Of a DNA stretch of 64,000 bases, positions 56,856 to 64,000 are shown piece after piece (position 1 is the first letter of the stretch; each line of letters opens with the position of its first letter). Below the pieces are notes generated by a model, which was given only the letters and a program-made list of their open reading frames with translations, searched no databases and was not told the DNA's origin. A program made the translations under genes and the position numbers. The DNA lies in contig NZ_JACJTU010000011.1 in assembly GCF_014698835.1 (NCBI RefSeq), positions 1 to 64,000 on the forward strand, given 5' to 3'. The stretch is from Nostoc paludosum FACHB-159. Lineage in GTDB: Bacteria; Cyanobacteriota; Cyanobacteriia; Cyanobacteriales; Nostocaceae.

Positions 56856-57946
56856 TTCCATTTGTAGATTTAAAAGCTCAGTATTTAAGTATTAAAGACG
56901 AAATTGATACAGCCGTCTTAAAAGTCCTGGAAAGCACCCAATTCGTTTTGGGCAATGAAGTCAAAGCATTAGAAAAAGAATTTGCAGATTACTGCAACGC
57001 AGATTATGGCATTGCTGTCAATACAGGTACTAGTGCCCTGCATTTAGCATTATTAGCAGCAGGCATCGGCGCTGGAGACGAAGTAATTACCGTACCTTTC
57101 ACCTTCGTAGCGACCACAGCAGCAATTTGTTACACCGGAGCCACACCCGTTTTCGTAGATATCGATCCTGTTTCCTACACAATCGATGTCAACCAAATTG
57201 AAAAAGCCATAACTGAGCGAACAAAAGCCATTCTGCCCGTACATTTATACGGTCAACCAGCAGACATGGAGCCAATTTTAGATATTGCTCGCCGTTATGG
57301 TTTGACTGTTATTGAAGATGCAGCCCAAGCTCACGGCGCCGAGTACAAAGGCCAACGTATCGGTAGTATTGGTGATATTGGTTGTTTTAGTTTTTACCCT
57401 GGTAAAAATTTAGGGGCTTACGGTGAGGGAGGTATGGCAGTCACTAAAAATCCCGAATATGCGCGGATTATGGGAATGCTGCGCGACTGGGGTCAAGAAC
57501 GCAGGTATCACCACATTCTCAAAGGTTATAACTATCGCATGGATGGCATCCAGGGAGCGATTTTGCGGGTGAAGTTACGCTACATCGAAGCCTGGACAGA
57601 AGCCAGAAGAAGTCACGCAGCATACTACGACCAACTGTTGGCAGACTCTGGTGTTAGCACACCTACTGTGATGCCTTACAGCCGCCACGTTTACCATGTT
57701 TATGCAGTGCGATCGCCACAAAGAGACGCCCTGCAACAAAGCCTCCAAGAGTTGGAAATTCAAACAGGCATTCATTACCCAATTCCAGTTCATCTCCAGC
57801 AAGCGTATGCTGAATTGGGTTATAAAGCTGGAGATTTTCCCCACTCAGAAGCGGCAGCCAAAGAAGTATTATCTCTGCCGATGTATGCAGAACTAAGCAA
57901 AGAGTCACAAACTCAAGTTGCCAAAGCAGTAATTAGCTTTACATAA
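56852..57946 (+). CDS. DegT/DnrJ/EryC1 sugar aminotransferase (WlbC/WbpE-like)
   Basis: PLP-dependent aminotransferase of 364 residues. Seen: MIPFVDLKAQYLSI start, NTGTSALHLALLAAGIG, DAAQAHGAEYKG with the PLP Asp, the Schiff-base lysine in CFSFYPGKNLGAYGEGGM, and GYNYRMDGIQGAILRVKL. It most likely converts the 3-keto sugar made by the preceding dehydrogenase into a 3-amino sugar, later acylated by the acyltransferase at 55095. The start codon overlaps the dehydrogenase stop. Confidence 0.92.
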   Translation: MIPFVDLKAQYLSIKDEIDTAVLKVLESTQFVLGNEVKALEKEFADYCNADYGIAVNTGTSALHLALLAAGIGAGDEVITVPFTFVATTAAICYTGATPVFVDIDPVSYTIDVNQIEKAITERTKAILPVHLYGQPADMEPILDIARRYGLTVIEDAAQAHGAEYKGQRIGSIGDIGCFSFYPGKNLGAYGEGGMAVTKNPEYARIMGMLRDWGQERRYHHILKGYNYRMDGIQGAILRVKLRYIEAWTEARRSHAAYYDQLLADSGVSTPTVMPYSRHVYHVYAVRSPQRDALQQSLQELEIQTGIHYPIPVHLQQAYAELGYKAGDFPHSEAAAKEVLSLPMYAELSKESQTQVAKAVISFT

Positions 57947-57958
57947 CCCAGGAGTTCA

Positions 57959-58663
57959 ATGTCCGATCCAGGTAAGACTAAGATAGTCAAAGCTGTCCAC
58001 GGCTTACAAGCTCAAAAGCTAGACCCTGACTTTGAAATTCAACTAGCAGAATATTTACGCACTCAGTACGAACAAAAACCATTAATCGAATTATACGCCC
58101 GCTTTGCTACAAGTGACGGCGACTTTGATGGGCTAATGCGACGAGCCATTTGGCGGGCGGTAGCACGCAAATTTGGTCATAACGTTCGTATTGGTAATGG
58201 TGTAGGCTTTAAACATCTCGAAACCTTTGAGATTGGGAACCAGGTATTTATTGGTTCCCAAAGCTACGTTCAGGGAAGATTCGATGGTACTTGCATCATT
58301 GGTAACCACGTTTGGATTGGGCCGCAGAGTTATTTTGATGCTCGCGATTTAATTATTGAAGATTATGTGGGATGGGGGCCGGGTGCAAAAGTACTAGGTT
58401 CGGCACATACTGGCTTGCCGATTGATGTGCCAATTATCCAAACCGATTTAGAAATTAAATCGGTAAAAGTGGAAACAGGGGCTGATATTGGTATGAATGC
58501 AGTAATTCTGCCAGGTGTGACCATTGGCAAAGGCAGTATCGTTGGTGCTGGGGCTGTTGTTACTAAAGATGTACCGCCATTTGCGATCGTAGCTGGTGTG
58601 CCTGCTAAATTTTTACGCTGGCGGGAAGGATATGAAACATTAAAGGAAGAATATGCAAAATAA
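57959..58663 (+). CDS. Second left-handed beta-helix acyltransferase
   Basis: Protein of 234 residues. The first 60 residues are helical (LRTQYEQKPLIELYARFATSDGDFDGLMRRAIWRAV), then a hexapeptide beta-helix from FGHNVRIGNGVGF to IVAGVPAKFLRW, with HVWIGPQSYFDARDLIIEDYVGWG in the middle. Similar to O-acetyltransferases of the WbbJ/Maa group. It would acetylate a sugar of the polysaccharide. The coding end overlaps the epimerase gene by 11 bases, so they are coupled. Confidence 0.85.
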   Translation: MSDPGKTKIVKAVHGLQAQKLDPDFEIQLAEYLRTQYEQKPLIELYARFATSDGDFDGLMRRAIWRAVARKFGHNVRIGNGVGFKHLETFEIGNQVFIGSQSYVQGRFDGTCIIGNHVWIGPQSYFDARDLIIEDYVGWGPGAKVLGSAHTGLPIDVPIIQTDLEIKSVKVETGADIGMNAVILPGVTIGKGSIVGAGAVVTKDVPPFAIVAGVPAKFLRWREGYETLKEEYAK

Positions 58664-59630
58664 GCGAATTTTAATCACAGGTGGTGCAGGTTTAGTTGGC
58701 TCCCATATTGCCGATTTACTGGTAAAAGAGGGAGTCTCGGAAATTATTATCCTAGATAACTTCACTCGTGGACAATTGAAAAACCTTGCTTGGGCAAAGG
58801 AACACGGCCCTTTGGTAATTGTCGAAGGTGATATCCGGGATCAAAAACTCCTGAGTGAAGTCATGGAAGGTGTAGATATAGTCTTTCATCAAGCAGCAAT
58901 CCGAATTACCCAATGTGCCGAAGAACCGCGTCTAGCTTTGGAAGTGTTAGCAGATGGTACTTTCAATGTGTTAGAAGCAGCAGTCAAAACTGGGGTAAAA
59001 AAGGTAGTCGCTGCGTCATCAGCTTCAATATACGGTATGGCAGAGGAGTTCCCAACAACCGAATCTCATCACGCCTACAATAACCGTACTCTCTACGGTG
59101 CGGCAAAGGTCTTTAACGAAGGTTTATTACGCAGTTTCTATGATATGTATGGGCTGGACTATGTAGCATTACGGTATTTCAATGTCTACGGCCCGCGTAT
59201 GGATATTTACGGCGTATACACTGAAGTACTGATTCGCTGGATGGAGCGCATCGCTAAAGGTCAGCCACCACTGATTTTCGGTGATGGCAAACAGACAATG
59301 GACTTTGTGTATATCGAAGACATTGCCAGAGCAAATATCTTGGCTGCTAAAGCTGATGTCACTGATGAGGTGTTTAATATTGCCAGTAATGTGGAAACCA
59401 GCTTGAACGACCTAGCCTATAGTTTGGCTAAAGTGATGGGTTCAGATTTGCAGCCAGAATATGGTCCAGAACGCAAAGTCAACCCTGTGGCACGCCGACT
59501 TGCTGATGTGAGTAAAGCACAGGAGCTTTTGGGTTTTAAAGCGCAGGTATCTTTAGAAGAAGGATTAGAAAGATTAGTTAGTTGGTGGCATTCTCAAAAG
59601 CAGACAGAGGAAAACTTAAGTAAAAAATAA
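58653..59630 (+). CDS. NAD-dependent epimerase/dehydratase
   Basis: Extended short-chain dehydrogenase of 325 residues: RILITGGAGLVGSHIADLL (NAD binding), VFHQAAIRITQC, and the catalytic Ser/Tyr-x3-Lys as SSASIYG and LYGAAKVFNEG, then RYFNVYGPRMDIYG and VYIEDIARANILA. It belongs with UDP-glucose 4-epimerase/UDP-glucuronate epimerase-like enzymes acting on nucleotide sugars. The exact reaction is not readable. Translation is coupled to the preceding acyltransferase. Confidence 0.9.
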   Translation: MQNKRILITGGAGLVGSHIADLLVKEGVSEIIILDNFTRGQLKNLAWAKEHGPLVIVEGDIRDQKLLSEVMEGVDIVFHQAAIRITQCAEEPRLALEVLADGTFNVLEAAVKTGVKKVVAASSASIYGMAEEFPTTESHHAYNNRTLYGAAKVFNEGLLRSFYDMYGLDYVALRYFNVYGPRMDIYGVYTEVLIRWMERIAKGQPPLIFGDGKQTMDFVYIEDIARANILAAKADVTDEVFNIASNVETSLNDLAYSLAKVMGSDLQPEYGPERKVNPVARRLADVSKAQELLGFKAQVSLEEGLERLVSWWHSQKQTEENLSKK

Positions 59631-59643
59631 TTACTAGTAAGTT

Positions 59644-60732
59644 ATGCTAAACAACAATATTTCACAACCAGTAAGTAATCCAGGCTACGTTACTACGCCA
59701 ACTCTGAGTACATTTAATAAAGAGCTTGTTACAGAAATAAAATCGTGGCGTCAGATCGACATCTGCCCTGCGTGCCAGATGCGGTCTGTTACGAAGTTCG
59801 CAACAATACGGCATATGCCATATAGCCGCTGTCGCGCCTGTGGTTTTAGATTTGCAAATCCAGTTCCTTCAGACAAAGTTCTTAGTGCCTTCTATAACAG
59901 CCCTTTCTACTGTAATTACAGGCAGCTTGAAGAAAAGCAAATAGCCCAAGGAAATCATTTCAGCATCAGCATTGGTACTGATACAATGCACCATCTCGCA
60001 ACTTGGTTGGGAAACGACAAATCGCTCAAAATTCTGGATTATGGCTGTGGTCCAGGAACCTTTGTGTCACTTTTGCGTGACAAGTTCAACTTTTTGAATG
60101 TTGAAGGTCTCGAACTGAACCGCCAAAGTGTAGTAATTGCTAAGCGTAATTACGATTTGACGATCGCCTTATCACCTGAGGAGCTACAGCATCAGTTATA
60201 TGACTGTGTAACACTCCTTGAGGTAATCGAGCACCTTCCGGAACCAGATATTTTCTTCAAGCAGATTGCAAGTCTTGTTAAACCTGGTGGATGCATACTG
60301 ATTGCTACGCCCGCTGTTGATAACCTACTTGGTCTTTTCTTTCCCTGGTATGCCGATGCACCTTACACGGCACCATGCCATATCAGTTTGTTTACGAAGA
60401 AGGCACTTATTTGTCTGCTGTCACGCTTTGGCTTCAATATAGAACGTATCGAAATACAACAGTCTTGGGGAGTAATGGAAAAACTTTTTGCAAGCCTAGT
60501 GTATGAACTAGATTTCTTAAGTCCGCGCCATGATGATGACTTCAATGACCTATTGTATACACCAAATGCACTAGGTCGGTTACTTGGGCTTCAGCCGCAA
60601 CGATCTCTGCCTTCCAATCTGTTTTTTCGGACTTTAAGGCGTATTGATGGTTTGCTTGCTCGTATTGCCAAACGTTTGCCAAGCGTACCTATGAATGGTC
60701 ATATGTATGTGCTTGCGCGTAGACATTCGTGA
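59644..60732 (+). CDS. Class I SAM methyltransferase with N-terminal zinc-ribbon
   Basis: Protein of 362 residues. The N-terminus (about 38-75) has two Cys pairs, CPACQMRS and CRACGFRF, which likely bind zinc. The methyltransferase domain (about 115-260) has motif I ILDYGCGPGTFVSLLRD, acidic end of strand 2 VEGLELNRQSV, and VTLLEVIEHLPEPDIFF, LVKPGGCILIATP. A C-terminal extension follows (LFASLVYELDFLSPRHDDD). This architecture occurs in many polysaccharide and secondary metabolite loci; it probably methylates a sugar, C- or O-linked unknown. Small gap of 13 bases to the epimerase. Confidence 0.88.
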   Translation: MLNNNISQPVSNPGYVTTPTLSTFNKELVTEIKSWRQIDICPACQMRSVTKFATIRHMPYSRCRACGFRFANPVPSDKVLSAFYNSPFYCNYRQLEEKQIAQGNHFSISIGTDTMHHLATWLGNDKSLKILDYGCGPGTFVSLLRDKFNFLNVEGLELNRQSVVIAKRNYDLTIALSPEELQHQLYDCVTLLEVIEHLPEPDIFFKQIASLVKPGGCILIATPAVDNLLGLFFPWYADAPYTAPCHISLFTKKALICLLSRFGFNIERIEIQQSWGVMEKLFASLVYELDFLSPRHDDDFNDLLYTPNALGRLLGLQPQRSLPSNLFFRTLRRIDGLLARIAKRLPSVPMNGHMYVLARRHS

Positions 60733-60839
60733 CGGCTTAGCTTTAGGCAGTAAAAAAGTTAGAACATTGTTCGGTTTTAAAAATTCGAGCTAATCATAGA
60801 TTGTGTTCAAAGAAATAGCTATTTTAACTATTAAGAAAA

Positions 60840-62030
60840 ATGCACAATATCCCAATTACCAAACCCTGGATGGGCGAAGCGGAGGCTGAAGCAGCTAAGC
60901 GTCCAATCATGTCTGGCTGGGTAACACAAGGGCCAGAAGTAGCTGCTTTTGAACAAGAATTTGCCGCTTACGTAGGAGCAAACTACGCCTGTGCCGTCTC
61001 CAACTGCACCACAGCATTGCATTTAGCGCTATTAGCTGTAGGCGTGCAACCAGGGGATGAAGTGATTACCGTCAGCCATTCTTATATTGCCACTGCTAAT
61101 AGTATTCGCTACTGCGGCGGAATACCAGTGTTTGTGGATATTGAACCACAGACATACAACATCAACCCGATATTAATTGAGGAGGCCATTGGCGATCGCA
61201 CCCGTGCGATTTTGATTGTCCACCAGATCGGGATGCCTTGCGACCTCAAAGCCATCTTGGATATTGCCCACCGCCACGGGTTGCCAGTAGTTGAAGATGC
61301 GGCTTGTGCCATCGGTAGTGAAATTCTCTGGAATGGGCAGTGGGAGAAAATTGGCAAGCCGCATGGAGATATCGCTTGCTTTTCTTTTCACCCCCGAAAA
61401 ATCATCAGCACTGGTGACGGTGGGATGCTGACTACAAATAATCCCCAATGGGACAAGCAGTTTCGGCTTTGGCGGCAACATGGGATGAGCGTTCCCGATA
61501 CTGTGCGCCACGGTGCAAAACAGGTGATATTTGAGTCATACCCCATGCTAGGTTACAACTACCGCATGACTGATATTCAAGCAGCAGTTGGACGAGAACA
61601 ACTCAAACGCCTTCCAGAGATTGTGAAACGTCGGCGTTATTTGGCACAGCAATATCAGGAAAAACTCCAAGATGTGCCGGGATTAAAGTTACCCACCGAG
61701 CCAAGTTGGGCCAAGAGTAACTGGCAAAGTTTTTGTATAAGGCTTACAGAGAGATACGACCAGCTTCAAGCAATGCAGCGAATGTTAGATGCTGGCATTG
61801 CCACACGACGCGGAATTATGTGCGCTCACCGTGAAAGTGCTTATCAAACACAAGCTTGGTCATGTGGAGTTGAGCCGAAAGCTTGTGAGTGTCAAGTTGG
61901 AAAGTGCGATCGCCTTTCTGAGAGTGAACAGGCACAAGACCACACAGTCCTGCTACCTCTGTTTCATCAGATGACTGAACAGGAACAGGACTATGTGGTG
62001 GAAGTTTTGAAAGTGGCTTGTCAGGTTTAG
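60840..62030 (+). CDS. DegT/DnrJ/EryC1 sugar aminotransferase, second copy
   Basis: PLP-dependent aminotransferase of 396 residues: ITKPWMGEAEAEAAKRPIMSG start, SNCTTALHLALLAVGVQ, VVEDAACAIGSEI, the Schiff-base lysine in FSFHPRKIISTGDGGML, GYNYRMTDIQAAVGREQL. It differs clearly from the copy at 56852 (longer, PRK instead of PGK), so it probably acts on another keto sugar, for instance a 4-keto-6-deoxy sugar of the perosamine type. Near the C-terminus there is an unusual Cys-rich insert CGVEPKACECQVGKCDR. Last gene of the polysaccharide run; function in a second amino-sugar step is inferred. Confidence 0.9.
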   Translation: MHNIPITKPWMGEAEAEAAKRPIMSGWVTQGPEVAAFEQEFAAYVGANYACAVSNCTTALHLALLAVGVQPGDEVITVSHSYIATANSIRYCGGIPVFVDIEPQTYNINPILIEEAIGDRTRAILIVHQIGMPCDLKAILDIAHRHGLPVVEDAACAIGSEILWNGQWEKIGKPHGDIACFSFHPRKIISTGDGGMLTTNNPQWDKQFRLWRQHGMSVPDTVRHGAKQVIFESYPMLGYNYRMTDIQAAVGREQLKRLPEIVKRRRYLAQQYQEKLQDVPGLKLPTEPSWAKSNWQSFCIRLTERYDQLQAMQRMLDAGIATRRGIMCAHRESAYQTQAWSCGVEPKACECQVGKCDRLSESEQAQDHTVLLPLFHQMTEQEQDYVVEVLKVACQV

Positions 62031-62081
62031 AGAAGTTACTTTTTATCTTCCGTAGTCATTAAACCTTATGGAAAATTAACT

Positions 62082-64000
62082 ATGGCTACCATTTTCAGCA
62101 ATCAAGTTCCAAACATTGGAAATTACAGTGATAGCGTTCCCTACGAATTAGGGATGAAATTCCGCAGCACCGCAACGGGAGAGATTTTGGCCGTTCGGTT
62201 TTGGAAAGCCCCTAGCGAGACAGGAACTCATATTGGCAAGATCTGGTCAGCAACCGGAGTTCTGTTAGCAAGCACTACTTTTACTAACGAAACCGCTTCT
62301 GGCTGGCAGCAGCAGGCTCTGAACACACCATTGATCGTTCAAGCAAACACGACTTATGTGGTCTCTGTCAACGTAAATAGCTATTACGTTGCTACTTATG
62401 ACGAGCTCGATAGTGCGATCGTCAATGAAGATCTTAGCTCGGTGGCAGACGGTCAAAATGGTGTGTATAATTTCACGCCTGGATCTTTCCCCAATGGTTC
62501 TTACCGGAATACGAACTATTTCCGTGACATCGACTTTGTAGCTATTCCCCAACCGACGATTAAAAAGATCGGCGGCGACAATCAAACTGGTGCAGCCGCA
62601 ACTGCTTTACCCAATCCCTTGGTTGTTCAGGTCAAAGATGCAGCTGGCAATCCCCAGTCAGGAACTACGGTAACCTTTGCCGTTAGCAGTGGGGGGGGAT
62701 TGGTATCACCTTTAAGTGCAGTCACCAATACTAATGGTCAGGCTAGTACCACCTTAACCCTTGGAGCAAATCCTGGCGCTACAAGTCGTGTGATTAATAC
62801 TGTAACTGCCACAGCAGAAAACATAGGCAGCGTTATCTTTTCTGCTAATGCCAGTCCTTCGGGGGAAAGTCAAACTCTGTTTACAAATCAAGTTCCAGAT
62901 TTTCCAAATTCTACAGATTATAACTCTTCCTATGAATTAGGCTTGAAATTCCGCAGCGCTCAAGGCGGACGAGTTGCCACCATTCGCTACTGGAAAGCTG
63001 CTAGCGAGACAGGAAGTCATGTCGGCAAAATCTGGACGGCAACGGGAACTCTATTAGCAAGTGTCGTTTTTACTAACGAAACGGCTTCTGGCTGGCAGGA
63101 ACAGATTTTAGAAACACCGATAAATATTCAAGCCAATACGACTTATGTGGTTTCTGTGAACGTAAACAGCCATTACGTGGCCACTTATGATGAACTGGCT
63201 AGCCCGATAGTTAATGGCAATCTTAGCTCAGTAGCAGACGGCAGTAATGGGGTATATAACTTAAATCCAAATTCTTTCCCAACGAGTTCTTACCGGAATA
63301 CTAACTATTATCGCGACATTGGCTTTATCGTCGGCAGTGCCTTGGTTAAAGTCAGTGGAGACAATCAGAGTGCCACAACGGGAGCAGTTCTGCCCAACCC
63401 CCTAGTTGTACGAGTTGTAAACGCTCAAAACACTCCTCAGTCAGGGGTGACGGTGAACTTTGATATTATCAGTGGTGGGGGATCGCTCTCGGTTACTAGT
63501 GCAGTAACTAATGCTAGCGGTCAAGCAAGTACAACTGTAACTCTGGGACAGGCTCCTAGCGCACCTGGAGGCGTGACAGTCAGGGCGACGGCAATAGGTA
63601 TTGGCACTACCTCCTTTTCGGCTACGGCAATTCCCACAAACCCGAATCCGATCTATTTGGAAAACCTCAATCCAGGCACGACTAACTGGAAGCTCGACAA
63701 CCGGGGTAATGGCGAGATCGCGGGTTATGCCTCGGCGACCAGTGTCAATAAAGGGGGAACACTAGACATTAAGGTTTCTCTTGGACAACCTGGACAATAT
63801 ACCATCGATGTGTATCGCTTAGGCTACTACGGTGGTAAGGGAGGAAGGTTGATGGCAAGCAGCGGTTCCCTCAATGGCACGACCCAACCCGCCTGTAGTG
63901 TTAACTATGATACTGGACTAGTTGAGTGTAACTGGACAACTTCCTACGTCTTGCAGGTAGGCAGTAACTGGACTAGTGGTATTTATGTAGCGAAACTCAC
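62082..64000 (+). CDS. Start of a large modular DUF4082/Ig-like surface protein (partial)
   Basis: The frame is open from ATG 62082 to the window end (639 codons) and is cut there. It has two copies of a unit of about 260 residues: a DUF4082 domain (YELGMKFRSTATGEILAVRFWK, THIGKIWSATG, NTTYVVSVNVNS) followed by a Big_1-type Ig-like domain (GDNQTGAAATALPNPLVVQV, TNTNGQASTTLTLG). From about residue 520 a third domain begins (YLENLNPGTTNWKLDNRG, YTIDVYRLGYYGGKGGRL) that matches the N,N-dimethylformamidase beta-subunit-like domain of bacterial surface proteins. There is no Sec signal at the start. Probably an extracellular protein exported by type I secretion; function unknown. Confidence 0.85.
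   Translation, partial: MATIFSNQVPNIGNYSDSVPYELGMKFRSTATGEILAVRFWKAPSETGTHIGKIWSATGVLLASTTFTNETASGWQQQALNTPLIVQANTTYVVSVNVNSYYVATYDELDSAIVNEDLSSVADGQNGVYNFTPGSFPNGSYRNTNYFRDIDFVAIPQPTIKKIGGDNQTGAAATALPNPLVVQVKDAAGNPQSGTTVTFAVSSGGGLVSPLSAVTNTNGQASTTLTLGANPGATSRVINTVTATAENIGSVIFSANASPSGESQTLFTNQVPDFPNSTDYNSSYELGLKFRSAQGGRVATIRYWKAASETGSHVGKIWTATGTLLASVVFTNETASGWQEQILETPINIQANTTYVVSVNVNSHYVATYDELASPIVNGNLSSVADGSNGVYNLNPNSFPTSSYRNTNYYRDIGFIVGSALVKVSGDNQSATTGAVLPNPLVVRVVNAQNTPQSGVTVNFDIISGGGSLSVTSAVTNASGQASTTVTLGQAPSAPGGVTVRATAIGIGTTSFSATAIPTNPNPIYLENLNPGTTNWKLDNRGNGEIAGYASATSVNKGGTLDIKVSLGQPGQYTIDVYRLGYYGGKGGRLMASSGSLNGTTQPACSVNYDTGLVECNWTTSYVLQVGSNWTSGIYVAKL

Overview
The window looks like chromosomal DNA of a filamentous, probably heterocystous cyanobacterium of the Nostoc/Anabaena group. 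Reasons seen in the sequence: a psbA gene for photosystem II D1, a CO2-uptake NDH-1 operon (ndhF3-ndhD3-cupA), many copies of the GCGATCGC octamer (HIP1 type), heptanucleotide arrays of the CCCCATG/GGGCATT kind, several small palindromic mobile elements, and a very large kinase with bilin-type GAF domains. No rRNA, tRNA or CRISPR array was recognised.

Layout. 0.2-1.1 kb: an IS982-type transposase interrupted by a stop codon. 1.6-4.7 kb: a histidine kinase with four GAF domains, three with the residues expected of cyanobacteriochromes. 4.8-8.4 kb: repeat elements and a secreted FG-GAP/RTX protein. 8.4-15.0 kb: a sulfur/cysteine locus (tandem NIL protein, Crp-type regulator, cysE, Rrf2 regulator, cysK, two CadD-type transporters, a TauE/SafE-type exporter) with recurring ACCGTA-type sites. 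15.5-17.8 kb: a TetR-controlled group (TetR, tautomerase-like protein, thioesterase, glutathione S-transferase) with two mirror-image operators. 18.2-25.7 kb: DsbA-like protein, a wrecked MazF toxin, PcrA helicase, a NarL-type two-component pair and a second RTX protein. 26.0-32.2 kb (minus strand): the inducible NDH-1MS CO2-uptake operon, which here also holds a Tat-exported beta-carbonic anhydrase and a CDP-alcohol phosphatidyltransferase-like gene. 32.5-41.6 kb: single genes including a D-lactate dehydrogenase-like gene, psbA, a HIT protein, a membrane glycosyltransferase, a glycerophosphodiesterase and a Rieske protein. 41.7-46.5 kb: a probable stress island (acidic protein, DUF2267, PfpI-ferritin fusion, exported small protein, cupin, manganese catalase), the catalase being broken by an in-frame TAA. 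46.8-62.0 kb: an exopolysaccharide/O-antigen-like locus with a Wzc-type kinase, glycosyltransferase, Wzm/Wzt exporter and nucleotide-sugar enzymes that fit a 3-acylamino sugar. 62.1 kb to the end: the start of a large modular DUF4082/Ig-like protein.

Best leads for a second look: the triple cyanobacteriochrome-like kinase; a new or under-described MITE family whose two copies both have 20-bp ends and exact 8-bp target duplications; a shared 15-bp site in the sulfur locus; the expanded NDH-1MS operon; and two independent Gln-codon-to-TAA interruptions in otherwise intact genes.
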